Of a stretch of DNA of 64,000 nt, positions 23,479 to 32,833 are shown one piece after another. The position numbers and the translations under genes are program-made. Under the pieces are notes generated by a model, which saw nothing but the letters and a program-made list of their open reading frames with translations, was not told where the DNA came from and made no database searches. Position 1 is the stretch's first letter, and each line of letters opens with the position of its first letter. Source of the stretch: Streptomyces geranii (GTDB lineage: Bacteria > Actinomycetota > Actinomycetes > Streptomycetales > Streptomycetaceae); contig NZ_PJME01000034.1 in the NCBI RefSeq assembly GCF_002954775.1, positions 42,328 to 106,327 of the forward strand. The letters are read 5' to 3'.

Positions 23479-26376
23479 ATGACAGAGACGGCGAGCGGTC
23501 CGGCACGGAGTTCCCGAGCCAAGGGCAGCACCAAGGCGAGCAAGGGGCTGCGCATCGAGCGCATCCACACCACCCCCGGCGTGCATCCGTACGACGAGGT
23601 CGAGTGGGCGAGCCGTGACGTCGTCATGACCAACTGGCGCGACGGCTCGGTCAACTTCGAGCAGCGTGGCGTCGAGTTCCCCGCCGAGTGGGCGGTGAAC
23701 GCGGTCAACATCGTCACCAGTAAGTACTTCCGCGGTGCGGTCGGCACCCCGCAGCGCGAGGTGAGCCTCAAGCAGCTCATCGACCGCATCGTGAAGACGT
23801 ACACGAAGGCCGGTGAGGAGCACAGGTACTTCGCCTCCCCGGCCGACGCCGAGATCTTCGAGCACGAGCTGGCGTACGCCCTCCTGCACCAGGTCTTCAG
23901 CTTCAACAGCCCCGTCTGGTTCAACGTCGGGACGCCGCAGCCCCAGCAGGTCTCGGCCTGCTTCATCCTGGCCGTCGACGACTCCATGGAGTCGATCCTC
24001 GACTGGTACAAGGAAGAGGGCATGATCTTCAAGGGCGGCTCCGGCGCCGGCCTGAACCTCTCCCGTATCCGCTCCTCCAAGGAACTGCTCTCCTCCGGCG
24101 GCAACGCCTCGGGTCCGGTCTCCTTCATGCGCGGTGCCGACGCCTCCGCGGGCACCATCAAGTCGGGCGGCGCCACCCGCCGCGCGGCCAAGATGGTCAT
24201 CCTGGACGTCGACCACCCCGACATCGAGGACTTCATCGAGACCAAGGTGAAGGAGGAGGAGAAGATCCGCGCCCTGCGCGACGCGGGCTTCGACATGGAC
24301 CTGGGCGGCGACGACATCACGTCCGTCCAGTACCAGAACGCCAACAACTCGGTCCGGGTGAACGACACGTTCATGAAGGCCGTCGAGTCGGGCGGCAAGT
24401 TCGGCCTCACCTCCCGGATGACCGGCGACGTCATCGAGGAGGTCGACGCCAAGTCCCTCTTCCGCAAGATGGCCGAGGCCGCCTGGGCCTGCGCCGACCC
24501 GGGCATCCAGTACGACGACACGATCAACGCCTGGCACACCTGCCCGGAGTCCGGCCGTATCAACGGCTCGAACCCGTGCAGCGAGTACATGCACCTGGAC
24601 AACACGTCCTGCAACCTCGCCTCGCTGAACCTGATGAAGTTCCTCAAGGACGACGGCAAGGGCCGCCAGTCCTTCGAGATCGACCGCTTCGCCAAGGTCG
24701 TCGAGCTGGTCATCACCGCCATGGACATCTCCATCTGCTTCGCCGACTTCCCCACCCAGAAGATCGGCGAGAACACGCGCGCGTTCCGCCAGCTCGGCAT
24801 CGGCTACGCCAACCTCGGCGCCCTGCTGATGGCGACCGGACACGCGTACGACTCCGTGGGCGGCCGTGCCCTGGCCGGTGCCATCACCTCCCTGATGACC
24901 GGTACGTCGTACCGCCGCTCCGCCGAACTCGCCGCGGTCGTCGGCCCGTACGACGGCTACGCCCGCAACGCGCAGCCGCACCTGCGGGTCATGAAGCAGC
25001 ACGCCGACGAGAACGACAAGGCCGTCCGGATCGACGACCTGGACACCCCGATCTGGGCCGCCGCCACGGAGGCCTGGCAGGACGTCGTCCGCATCGGTGA
25101 GAAGAACGGCTTCCGCAACGCGCAGGCGTCCGTCATCGCCCCGACCGGCACCATCGGTCTCGCGATGTCCTGCGACACCACGGGACTCGAGCCCGACCTC
25201 GCGCTGGTCAAGTTCAAGAAGCTCGTCGGCGGCGGCTCCATGCAGATCGTCAACGGCACGGTCCCGCAGGCCCTGCGCCGCCTGGGCTACCAGGAGGAGC
25301 AGATCGAGGCGATCGTCGCCCACATCGCCGAGCACGGCCATGTGATCGACGCCCCGGGCCTCAAGCACGAGCACTACGAGGTGTTCGACTGCGCCATGGG
25401 CGAGCGGACCATCTCCGCGATGGGTCACGTCCGGATGATGGCCGCGATCCAGCCCTGGATCTCCGGTGCGCTCTCCAAGACGGTCAACCTGCCGGAGACG
25501 GCGACCGTCGAGGACGTCGAAGAGGTCTACTTCGAGGCCTGGAAGATGGGCGTCAAGGCGCTCGCGATCTACCGCGACAACTGCAAGGTCGGCCAGCCGC
25601 TCTCCGTCAAGAAGAAGGAGGACGAGAAGACCGCGGTGACCGCGAAGACCGAGGCGACGATCCGTGAGGCCGTCGAGAAGGTCGTCGAGTACCGCCCGGT
25701 CCGCAAGCGCCTCCCCAAGGGCCGCCCCGGCATCACCACGTCCTTCACGGTCGGCGGCGCCGAGGGCTACATGACCGCCAACTCCTACCCGGACGACGGT
25801 CTCGGCGAGGTCTTCCTGAAGATGTCCAAGCAGGGCTCCACCCTCGCGGGCATGATGGACGCCTTCTCGATCGCCATCTCGGTGGGCCTGCAGTACGGCG
25901 TGCCGCTGGAGACGTACGTCTCGAAGTTCACGAACATGCGCTTCGAGCCGGCCGGTATGACGGACGACCCCGATGTCCGCATGGCCCAGTCGATCGTCGA
26001 CTACATCTTCCGTCGCCTCGCGCTGGACTTCCTCCCCTTCGAGACGCGCTCCGCCCTCGGCATCCACTCCGCCGACGAGCGCCAGCGTCACCTGGAGACG
26101 GGCTCCTACGAGCCGACCGACGACGAGGTCGACATCGAGGGCCTCGCCCAGTCGGCGCCCCGTGCCCAGGAGTTGAAGGCGGTGGCGGCCCCGAAGGCCG
26201 CCGCGGAAGCGCCCCAGCCGGTTCTCCAGCAGGTCCACACCAGCGCCGAACTGGTGGAGATGCAGCTGGGCATCCAGGCGGACGCCCCGCTGTGCTTCTC
26301 CTGCGGTACGAAGATGCAGCGGGCGGGGTCCTGCTACATCTGCGAGGGGTGCGGGTCGACGAGCGGCTGCAGCTGA
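23479..26376 (+). CDS. nrdJ: Vitamin B12-dependent (class II) ribonucleotide reductase NrdJ
   Basis: 965 residues from ATG 23479 with GGGAGG just upstream. The active-site segments include NSPVWFN, the GGSGAGLNLSRIR loop, NPCSEY, and the C-terminal zinc/redox cysteines (CFSCGTKM and YICEGCGS). NrdJ uses adenosylcobalamin to make deoxynucleotides in aerobic or oxygen-limited growth. It follows nrdR by 165 bases, probably in the same transcript. A strong terminator follows. Confidence 0.97.
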   Translation: MTETASGPARSSRAKGSTKASKGLRIERIHTTPGVHPYDEVEWASRDVVMTNWRDGSVNFEQRGVEFPAEWAVNAVNIVTSKYFRGAVGTPQREVSLKQLIDRIVKTYTKAGEEHRYFASPADAEIFEHELAYALLHQVFSFNSPVWFNVGTPQPQQVSACFILAVDDSMESILDWYKEEGMIFKGGSGAGLNLSRIRSSKELLSSGGNASGPVSFMRGADASAGTIKSGGATRRAAKMVILDVDHPDIEDFIETKVKEEEKIRALRDAGFDMDLGGDDITSVQYQNANNSVRVNDTFMKAVESGGKFGLTSRMTGDVIEEVDAKSLFRKMAEAAWACADPGIQYDDTINAWHTCPESGRINGSNPCSEYMHLDNTSCNLASLNLMKFLKDDGKGRQSFEIDRFAKVVELVITAMDISICFADFPTQKIGENTRAFRQLGIGYANLGALLMATGHAYDSVGGRALAGAITSLMTGTSYRRSAELAAVVGPYDGYARNAQPHLRVMKQHADENDKAVRIDDLDTPIWAAATEAWQDVVRIGEKNGFRNAQASVIAPTGTIGLAMSCDTTGLEPDLALVKFKKLVGGGSMQIVNGTVPQALRRLGYQEEQIEAIVAHIAEHGHVIDAPGLKHEHYEVFDCAMGERTISAMGHVRMMAAIQPWISGALSKTVNLPETATVEDVEEVYFEAWKMGVKALAIYRDNCKVGQPLSVKKKEDEKTAVTAKTEATIREAVEKVVEYRPVRKRLPKGRPGITTSFTVGGAEGYMTANSYPDDGLGEVFLKMSKQGSTLAGMMDAFSIAISVGLQYGVPLETYVSKFTNMRFEPAGMTDDPDVRMAQSIVDYIFRRLALDFLPFETRSALGIHSADERQRHLETGSYEPTDDEVDIEGLAQSAPRAQELKAVAAPKAAAEAPQPVLQQVHTSAELVEMQLGIQADAPLCFSCGTKMQRAGSCYICEGCGSTSGCS

Positions 26377-26407
26377 CGCCGACGGACAGCGCCTGACCAG
26401 TGAGTGA

Positions 26408-26442
26408 GGGAGGGGCACCGGCTTCGCGCCGGTGCCCCTCCC
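26408..26442 (+). terminator. nrdJ terminator
   Basis: 15-bp perfect arms (GGGAGGGGCACCGGC at 26408-26422, complement at 26428-26442), loop TTCGC, 31 bases after the nrdJ stop and before the next gene. Confidence 0.9.
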
Positions 26443-26474
26443 TTCCGCTGTCCTGGGCCGAGTAACCTCCGCTC

Positions 26475-27320
26475 ATGGACGACGAGTCGCGGCGCCATGA
26501 CGGGGACATCGGTGAGCTTGCGGGAGCGGCCAGAGCCGCCGCTCTCGACGCGCTGGTCGCGGATCTCCGCTCCCCGGACCCCGTAGTGCGGGACGAGCGG
26601 GCGTACGGCGCGGTCGTCCGCTGGACACCCGGCCTCGACGCGGCGGAGCGCCGGTGGCTCGGGGACCGTATGGCCGGGTTGTTCGACGATCCCGAGGTGC
26701 AGGCGCGTGCGTTCGCGCCCCTCGTCCTCGCCCGGATCGCCGACGCGGGGGAGTGGCGGCGGGAGTGGTGGGAGGCCTTCGCCGGGTGGTACCCCGGGGA
26801 GAGCGATCTGCGCGGGTACGACACCACGCTCGGCTGGGTGCACGCCGCCGCGCACGGTGCCGATCTGCTGGCGGCCCTCGCGCAGCGCCGGGAGCAGGAA
26901 CCCGGCCCGCTGCTCGAACTGGCCGTCGCACGGCTGCTGGCCAACACCGGGCACGTCTTCGACGCCCAGGAGGACGACCGGATCGCCCGTGCGCTGGCCC
27001 GGATCCTGTGCCGGCCCGGGCTCGGGGTCGCCGAGTCGGTGGGGTGGCTGGACGCCATCGCGGCGGCCTTCCGGACGGGGGAGCCGGGGCCGGTTCCCCC
27101 GTGGGCGTCCAACACCATGCGCACGCTGCGCATGCTCTATCTGCTGACGGACCGCGGACTGCTGACACCGGCAGGGGACGGCCCGCCGAGCACGGTCGCC
27201 CAGCGGGAGGCCGTACTCGACACCCTGGCCGTCACCCTCGCGATCGTCACCCCTTACCTGCCCTCTCCTTCGGAGAGGGACTGTGCGCAGAAGGCGCCCG
27301 CGGAGAGGGATCAGGCCTGA
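26475..27320 (+). CDS. DUF2785 domain-containing protein
   Basis: 281 residues, all-helical, Trp- and Arg-rich, with an SPDPVVRDERAYG start and a VHAAAHGADLLAAL segment typical of DUF2785 proteins. These are uncharacterised, HEAT-like helical proteins. The His-rich AAAHGADLL motif is the most conserved part. The 3' end overlaps the convergent TerD gene by 10 bases. Function unknown. Confidence 0.8.
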   Translation: MDDESRRHDGDIGELAGAARAAALDALVADLRSPDPVVRDERAYGAVVRWTPGLDAAERRWLGDRMAGLFDDPEVQARAFAPLVLARIADAGEWRREWWEAFAGWYPGESDLRGYDTTLGWVHAAAHGADLLAALAQRREQEPGPLLELAVARLLANTGHVFDAQEDDRIARALARILCRPGLGVAESVGWLDAIAAAFRTGEPGPVPPWASNTMRTLRMLYLLTDRGLLTPAGDGPPSTVAQREAVLDTLAVTLAIVTPYLPSPSERDCAQKAPAERDQA

Positions 27321-27844
27321 CTGGTGCGGCCCATCGTCCTGGTGAACGTCGCGGGGTCGTCCTCGAAGCCCTGGACGACGGAGTGGAAGTCCCACGACCC
27401 GGTCTCGTCCCGGACGAACTCCGCGACGGTGGCCGCCGTCGACCCCAGTACGCCGCCGAAGTCCTCCTCGGCGAGCACGGCGTACCCCTCGCGAATGCGC
27501 AGGGCGGGCTTGACGACGCTGACGAACGTCCGGGGCGTGGAACGCTGCTGGATGATGACGCCGACCACCACGCGCGCGTACTGCGCGGCCAGCCGCTCGA
27601 ACTCCAGCGTCATGACCTCGTCCCAGCCGAAGCCCTTGCCGTCCTTGCTGTCCCGGTTGAGCGTGATCGTGCCGTCCGGGGAACGGCTGTCGAAGTGCAC
27701 CACGTAGGCGGGATCGCCGTACGGATCGGTCGCCGGATAGGTCGCGGCAACGATGTCGAGATCGGTGGGCGGCTGTCCCGCCGGACTCGGATCCCACTTC
27801 AGTGAGACCTCGGCCTTGCGGATCCCCTTGTTGAGGGCCTTCAC
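27311..27844 (-). CDS. TerD-family stress protein
   Basis: 177 residues: ALNKGIRKAEVSLKWDPSP start, then LDIVAATY, the Ca2+-site acidic cluster (HFDSRSPDGTITLNRDSKDG) and GSWDFHSVVQGF. TerD proteins are calcium-binding beta-sandwich proteins linked to tellurite and general stress and, in streptomycetes, differentiation. The gene stands alone, without terB/C neighbours. The convergent overlap with the DUF2785 gene means the two transcripts must overlap. Confidence 0.92.
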   Translation of the reverse strand: MKALNKGIRKAEVSLKWDPSPAGQPPTDLDIVAATYPATDPYGDPAYVVHFDSRSPDGTITLNRDSKDGKGFGWDEVMTLEFERLAAQYARVVVGVIIQQRSTPRTFVSVVKPALRIREGYAVLAEEDFGGVLGSTAATVAEFVRDETGSWDFHSVVQGFEDDPATFTRTMGRTSQA

Positions 27845-27998
27845 CAGACTTCCCTTCCCCGTTCGCCGTGTGCTGTCAGGCCAACTGCCGGTACATCACA
27901 GCTGGTTGTCCATCGTGCCACGCGAGCGGGGGCGTTCGCGCGGTTGTACTCCGCCCGAGCGTGACCGGCGCCACGGTCCGTGGCCTTACGATGGCGCG

Positions 27999-28604
27999 GT
28001 GCTGGTCAAGTGGATTCGCTGCACCGTGGTCGACCGCCGCGGTTTCGAACGGGGGCAGCGAAAGTGGGCGGGACTTCTGGGGGAACCGGGATTCCGGGGG
28101 CAGGGCGGGGGCTGGAGCCGGGGGCGTCCCGGTGTGGCACACGTCTTCGCCTTCTGGGAGAGCCGGGCCTTCTACGACTCCTTCATGGCCCGGTCCCATG
28201 ACCGGCTCGCCAACGCTCAGTCGGGCACGTTCAAGGAACAGCAGGTCAAGCTGTTCGACCACCGTTTCGACGTGAAGACGGGCTTCGAGCCGCGCTTCAC
28301 GGACTCCGACCTGGTCCGGGTCGCGCACTGCCGTGTCCACGAGGAGCGCGCCGAGCACTTCGCGCTGATGCAGGAGAAGGTCTGGAACCCGGCGATGGCG
28401 GGCTCCCCCGGCATGGTGCGCGGACTGTTCGGCGAGGCGCCGGGACACGAGTTCCTGATCCTCTCGATGTGGCAGTCGGCCGCCGAGCACGGCAAGTACC
28501 GGGAGGAACGCGTGGAACGCCTCGCACTGCGGGCCCAGCTGGAGGCGGACGTCGCGGCGCTCGCCGGCGACATCGTCGAGCTGGAACCGAGCTGGATAGT
28601 CTGA
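27999..28604 (+). CDS. YdbC/DUF4937-family protein
   Basis: 201 residues from a GTG at 27999 (LVKWIRCTVVDRRGFERGQRKW). Two similar ABM-like halves can be seen: AHVFAFWESRAFYDSFMARSHDRLA and EFLILSMWQSAAEHGKYREERV. This dimeric alpha-beta-barrel layout is typical of YdbC-like proteins, some of which bind heme or small aromatics. Function is not established. It is divergent from terD. Confidence 0.8.
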   Translation: MLVKWIRCTVVDRRGFERGQRKWAGLLGEPGFRGQGGGWSRGRPGVAHVFAFWESRAFYDSFMARSHDRLANAQSGTFKEQQVKLFDHRFDVKTGFEPRFTDSDLVRVAHCRVHEERAEHFALMQEKVWNPAMAGSPGMVRGLFGEAPGHEFLILSMWQSAAEHGKYREERVERLALRAQLEADVAALAGDIVELEPSWIV

Positions 28605-28736
28605 CGATCCGGACAACCTGAAGATCCGGATCGGATGTGCACTCTGTGTGCTTCAGCGCGCACGACATGTGTGACATACGCCGTATAGAGACCGCACGAG
28701 TGCCCGCTCGGCGCCGACCCGATCTAGGGTTTTGAC

Positions 28737-29396
28737 ATGGTAAGACCACGGCGCATCGTCCTTGTCCGGCACGGCGAGTCAATGGGCAATGCCGATGACA
28801 CCGTCTACGAGCGGGAGCCGGACCATGCCCTGGCCCTCACCGAACGCGGCTGGCGGCAGGCGGAGGAGACGGGCAAACGGCTGCGCGAGGTGTTCGGGCA
28901 GGAGCAGGTCAGCGTGTACGTCTCCCCGTACCGCCGGACCCACGAGACCCTCCGCGCGTTCAGTCTGAACCCCGACCTCATACGCGTACGTGAGGAGCCC
29001 CGGCTGCGCGAGCAGGACTGGGGCAACTGGCAGGACCGGGACGACGTACAGCTGCAGAAGGCGTACCGGGACGCGTACGGGCACTTCTTCTACCGCTTCG
29101 CCCAGGGGGAGTCCGGCGCCGATGTGTACGACCGGGTGGGCGGCTTCCTGGAGAGCCTCTACCGCAGCTTCGAGGCGCCCGACCATCCGCCGAACGTGTT
29201 GCTGGTGACCCATGGGCTGGCCATGCGGCTGTTCTGCATGCGCTGGTTCCACTGGACGGTCGCGGAGTTCGAGTCGCTGTCGAATCCGGGGAACGCGGAG
29301 ATGCGGATGCTCGTTCTCGGGAGTGACGGGAGGTACACGATTGACCGGCCGTTCGAGCGCTGGCGTGATCCGGAATCGTATGGAATCACCGGTTAG
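28737..29396 (+). CDS. Histidine phosphatase (phosphoglycerate mutase-like) family protein
   Basis: 219 residues. The RHG signature is RHGESMGN at the N-terminus, the conserved arginine is in YVSPYRRTHET, and the second histidine is in LLVTHGLAMRLF. These enzymes dephosphorylate small molecules or proteins through a phosphohistidine; the substrate is unknown. TAGGGT (28725-28730) ends six bases before the ATG and there is no ribosome site, so the mRNA is probably leaderless. It lies 11 bases upstream of the next gene. Confidence 0.88.
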   Translation: MVRPRRIVLVRHGESMGNADDTVYEREPDHALALTERGWRQAEETGKRLREVFGQEQVSVYVSPYRRTHETLRAFSLNPDLIRVREEPRLREQDWGNWQDRDDVQLQKAYRDAYGHFFYRFAQGESGADVYDRVGGFLESLYRSFEAPDHPPNVLLVTHGLAMRLFCMRWFHWTVAEFESLSNPGNAEMRMLVLGSDGRYTIDRPFERWRDPESYGITG

Positions 29397-29407
29397 GGTG
29401 GCAGGCG

Positions 29408-30331
29408 ATGACCGTTGACCCCTCCATTCACTCCTCCTGCTCCTCCGACGAGCGCCTGGAGCGCGCCCTGGCCAGCCTGCGCGGGCTCGCGGTGGGGGAC
29501 GCGCTGGGGTCGCAGTTCTTCGTGCCCGTGAACCACCCGCTGCTGAGGCTCCGCGAGCTGCCGCCCGGCCCGTGGCAGTGGACGGACGACACGGAGATGG
29601 CGTGCTCCGTGGTGGCGGTCCTGGCCGCGCACCACCGCATCGACCAGGACGCGCTGGCCCACTCCTTCGCGGACCACCACGACTTCGACCGCGGATACGG
29701 CCCCGCGGTGAACCGACTCCTGCGACTGGTCCGGGAGGGCGGCGACTGGCGCGAGCTGGCGTCCGCGCTGTTCAACGGGCAGGGGTCCTGGGGCAACGGC
29801 GCGGCCATGCGCATCGCTCCGCTGGGCGCCTGGTACGCGGACGACCCCGAGCAGGCGACCCACCAGGCGGAGATCTCGTCCTACCCCACGCACCAGCACC
29901 GCGAGGCCGTGGTCGGCGCCATGGCGGTCGCCGCAGCCGCCGCGCTGGCGGCCTCTCCGGACGGCCCACCGAGCCCGGCCGCACTTCTGGACGGCGTCAT
30001 CGCGCTGGTCCCGAGAAGCGCCGTCGCCGCAGGCCTGCGCCGCGCCCGGGACATGCTCGACTACGCCGACGCGGGCACGGTAGCGGCGGTCCTGGGCTGC
30101 GGTCGCCGCACCTCGGCCCACGACACGGTGCCGTTCGCCCTGTGGTCCGCCGCGCGCGCCCTGGGCGACTACGAGGAGGCCTTCTGGACGACGGCCCAGG
30201 CGGGCGGCGACGTGGACACGAACTGCGCGATCGTGGGCGGGGTGCTCGCGGCGGGGAAGCCGGGGGCACCGCCGGGGGCGTGGGTGGAGCGGACGGAAGT
30301 GCTGCCGGGGTGGGTGCCGGCGGGGGCGTAG
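29408..30331 (+). CDS. ADP-ribosylglycohydrolase family protein
   Basis: 307 residues with the family metal-site motifs: GDALGSQF, QWTDDTEM (Asp-Asp), and GGDVDTNC near the C-terminus. DraG/ARH-like enzymes remove ADP-ribose from proteins or hydrolyse related conjugates using two Mg2+ or Mn2+ ions. The gene starts 11 bases after the phosphatase gene, so the two form an operon. The substrate is unknown. Confidence 0.9.
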   Translation: MTVDPSIHSSCSSDERLERALASLRGLAVGDALGSQFFVPVNHPLLRLRELPPGPWQWTDDTEMACSVVAVLAAHHRIDQDALAHSFADHHDFDRGYGPAVNRLLRLVREGGDWRELASALFNGQGSWGNGAAMRIAPLGAWYADDPEQATHQAEISSYPTHQHREAVVGAMAVAAAAALAASPDGPPSPAALLDGVIALVPRSAVAAGLRRARDMLDYADAGTVAAVLGCGRRTSAHDTVPFALWSAARALGDYEEAFWTTAQAGGDVDTNCAIVGGVLAAGKPGAPPGAWVERTEVLPGWVPAGA

Positions 30332-30861
30332 GCCTGCTGTGGGTGGGGCTCGGGGGCGGGCTGGGTTGGGCTCGGGCTGGTGTGGGGGCGGGCGTGGATG
30401 CGCGGGGCACGCGTGCGCGTGCGTGGAGCGGCCACGTCAGGCTCGTCGGCTCCTGGTCCGTGCGGGCTCCGCGTGGTGAGTGCGAGTGGGGCGAGAGGCC
30501 TTCAGGGTGTGGCCGCCGGGGTTGCGCAGCACCCCGCGCGCGGGGTGCGAGACCCCGCGTTCTGCCGGGCGTCCGGGCGTGCGGCTCATGCGTGTGTGTC
30601 TGGCCGCCGAGGCGACCTGTTCTGCGCGCGGCGCGGCGCGGTGTAGTCGCGTGTGCGGGACGTCGGGCGGGTGGGAGTGGGCGTGCAGTGCCGCCCACTC
30701 ACGCGCGTGAGGCTAGAAACTTCGCTTCGGCGCGGCGGCCGACACGCGCGTGTGCCCCACGTCGGCCAGGCGGGCGTCGGAGTGCCGTGCCGCTCACCCA
30801 CGCGCGTGCCTCTGAGGCGGCGCCCTACGACGGCGTGCCGCACGTGGGCGCCAGGCACTGA
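30332..30861. other. Gene-free GC-rich region with repeated CACGCGCGTG-type palindromes
   Basis: About 530 bases with GGGGGCGGG-type strings and at least three short palindromes around ACGCGCGT (near 30704, 30748 and 30798). Reading frames here lack conserved features and depend on low-complexity Arg/Pro/Gly. I see no gene. The palindromes may be replication- or repeat-related debris. Confidence 0.45.
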
Positions 30862-30893
30862 GCCCTCACCCGGCCGCGCGGCCGGGTGAGGGC
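30862..30893. terminator. Hairpin terminator
   Basis: 14-bp perfect arms (GCCCTCACCCGGCC and complement) around a GCGC loop, between the convergent hydrolase and MFS genes. Confidence 0.85.
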
Positions 30894-30948
30894 GCCGCAC
30901 GCGCGCGACAGGGCGACCGCGACCGCCTCGCGAAGTCCGCAGAGCAGA

Positions 30949-30996
30949 GCCGTACGTCACCCCGTGCACCCGGAGCGACGTACGGTGACGTACGGC
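30949..30996 (-). terminator. Hairpin after the MFS transporter gene
   Basis: 13-bp perfect arms (GCCGTACGTCACC at 30949-30961, complement at 30984-30996) with a 22-base loop, 55 bases beyond the transporter stop. The long loop makes a terminator less certain than at the neighbouring hairpin. Confidence 0.6.
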
Positions 30997-31051
30997 TGCC
31001 GCAGTCGGCCGCGGCCCCGGCAGTCGGGCCTGCTGGCCCGCTGCCGGGAGA

Positions 31052-32608
31052 TCAGCCGCCCGCCGGGCCCGTGGTGCTTGCCGTGCCTGACAGGGCCTCC
31101 AGGTCGCTCTTGCGGACGCGGATGACGAACCAGGCGGTGGCCAGGGCCAGTACCGCCATCGCGGCGGCCGGGATGAAGGCCGTGGAGATGCCGTGGGCCA
31201 GGACCTCGTGGCTCCAGGGGGCGGGGAGCTGGTTCGTCCTCGCGAACTCCGCCTTCTGCTCGGGCGTGGCCTCCGCGAGGAACTTCGGGACCTGTTTCGT
31301 CGCCTCGTCGCGACTGGCCGAGCCGAACACCGTCGTCAGGATGGACAGGCCCAGCGAACCGCCCACCTGCTGCGTGACGTTGAGCAGCCCGGACGCGGCG
31401 CCCGCCTCGTGCGCGGCGACCCCGGAGACCGCCGTCAGGGTCAGCGTCACGAAGTTGAGGCCCATGCCGAAGCCGAACACCACCATCGGGCCCAGCACCC
31501 CGCCGACGTACGAGCTGTCGGGGGTGATGAAGGCCTGCCAGACGAGGCCGAGCGCGGCCAGCGCCGATCCGACCACCATGAAGGGTTTGGGCCCCAGGAC
31601 GGGCAGGAACCGCTGCGACAGGCCCGCGCCGATGGCGATGGCCACGGTCACCGGGAGGAAGGCGAGGCCCGCCTCGATCGGCGTGTACAGCAGCACGTTC
31701 TGCACGAACAGGACGATGAAGAAGAACATGCCGAACATCGCCGCGGCCAGGCTCAGCATGATCACGTACGTGCCGGAGCGGTTGCGGTCGGCGAACATCC
31801 TCAGTGGGGTGATCGGCTCCTTCGCGCGCATCTCCACGAACACGAAGGCGGCCAGCAGGATCACCGCCGTGCCGAAGGACGCGAGGGTCAGGCTGTCCCG
31901 CCAGCCCTGCTCCGCCGCGCGGATGAAGCCGTAGACGAGAGACGCCATGCCCAGCGTCGAGGTCAGTGCGCCCACGATGTCGAAGCGGCCCGGGTGGCGT
32001 TCGGACTCGCCGATGTAGAGCGGCGTGAGCACGGCGATCAGCAGGCCGATCGGGACGTTGACGAAGAGCACCCAGCGCCAGTCGAGCCACTCCGTGAGCA
32101 TGCCGCCCGCGAGCAGACCGACGGCGCCGCCGCCCGCCGAGACGGCGGCGAAGACCCCGAACGCCCGGTTGCGCTCCGGGCCTTCGGGGAACGTCGTGGT
32201 GATGAGCGCAAGCGAGGTGGGCGAGGCGATCGCGCCACCCACGCCCTGGAGGGCGCGTGCGGCCAGCAACTGCCAGGGTTCCTGGGCGAGTCCGCCGAGC
32301 AGCGAGGCGGCGATGAACAGCAGGATGCCGGTCAGGAAGACCCGGCGGCGGCCCAGGATGTCACCGGCCCGGCCGCCGAGCAGCAGCAGCCCGCCGAAGG
32401 TCAGCGTGTACGCGCTGACCACCCAGGTGAGGTCGGTGGTGCTGAACTTGAGGGCGTCTTGAATGTGCGGCAGCGCGATGTTCACAATCGTCGCGTCGAG
32501 TACCACCATGAGTTGGCAGGCCGCGATGACGGTGAGCGCTATGCCGGGATGCCCCTCCCGGCGGGCCGCACCTGGCTTGTGGTCCTTCAGTATTGAAGAG
32601 GTAGTCAC
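31052..32608 (-). CDS. MFS drug-efflux transporter, EmrB/QacA (DHA2) type
   Basis: 518 residues with about 14 hydrophobic segments, the DHA2 number. The start TVIAACQLMVVLDATIVNIALPHIQ holds the conserved motif D1 (LDxTIVNVALP), followed by GRAGDILGRRRVF (motif A) and the LLAGGMLTEWLDWRWVLFVNVP motif. It exports drugs or antibiotics in exchange for protons. It is divergent from a TetR regulator, with two palindromic operators between them. Confidence 0.92.
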   Translation of the reverse strand: MTTSSILKDHKPGAARREGHPGIALTVIAACQLMVVLDATIVNIALPHIQDALKFSTTDLTWVVSAYTLTFGGLLLLGGRAGDILGRRRVFLTGILLFIAASLLGGLAQEPWQLLAARALQGVGGAIASPTSLALITTTFPEGPERNRAFGVFAAVSAGGGAVGLLAGGMLTEWLDWRWVLFVNVPIGLLIAVLTPLYIGESERHPGRFDIVGALTSTLGMASLVYGFIRAAEQGWRDSLTLASFGTAVILLAAFVFVEMRAKEPITPLRMFADRNRSGTYVIMLSLAAAMFGMFFFIVLFVQNVLLYTPIEAGLAFLPVTVAIAIGAGLSQRFLPVLGPKPFMVVGSALAALGLVWQAFITPDSSYVGGVLGPMVVFGFGMGLNFVTLTLTAVSGVAAHEAGAASGLLNVTQQVGGSLGLSILTTVFGSASRDEATKQVPKFLAEATPEQKAEFARTNQLPAPWSHEVLAHGISTAFIPAAAMAVLALATAWFVIRVRKSDLEALSGTASTTGPAGG

Positions 32609-32631
32609 TATGGGTCCCCCATAAGAGCACT

Positions 32632-32651
32632 AGTGAACGCTCGCGTTCACT
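32632..32651. promoter_or_regulatory. TetR-type operator 1
   Basis: AGTGAACGC and GCGTTCACT arms separated by two bases (TC). It lies 24 bases upstream of the transporter start, covering its promoter region. Confidence 0.85.
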
Positions 32652-32680
32652 GTCGCGTCGAACGGTAGTGAGTCCCCGAC

Positions 32681-32700
32681 AGTGAACGCAAGCGTTCACT
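32681..32700. promoter_or_regulatory. TetR-type operator 2
   Basis: Identical 9-bp arms AGTGAACGC/GCGTTCACT with AA in the centre, extendable by one more C/G pair. Its start is 49 bp from that of operator 1. The two copies make it nearly certain that the adjacent TetR protein binds here. Confidence 0.87.
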
Positions 32701-32833
32701 GAAGTCGCCGCCGCGTCGCGCACCGGTTACCCGGGTAATCTCTGCGATTCACCCCGTCGGCGATCCCCTCAATACCGACAATCCAGATAATCCTCGCACC
32801 GCCCGCTCATCCCTGCCCGCTGGAGACACTCAG

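Noticed and set aside
22510..26418. A 1,302-codon open frame on the minus strand
   Set aside because: Antisense to nrdR and nrdJ; composition is the mirrored codon bias (Leu/Asp/Gly/Val-rich) with no domains.
30332..30861. Open frames in the GC-rich region after the ADP-ribosylglycohydrolase gene
   Set aside because: Low-complexity Arg/Pro/Gly products with no ribosome sites or conserved segments.
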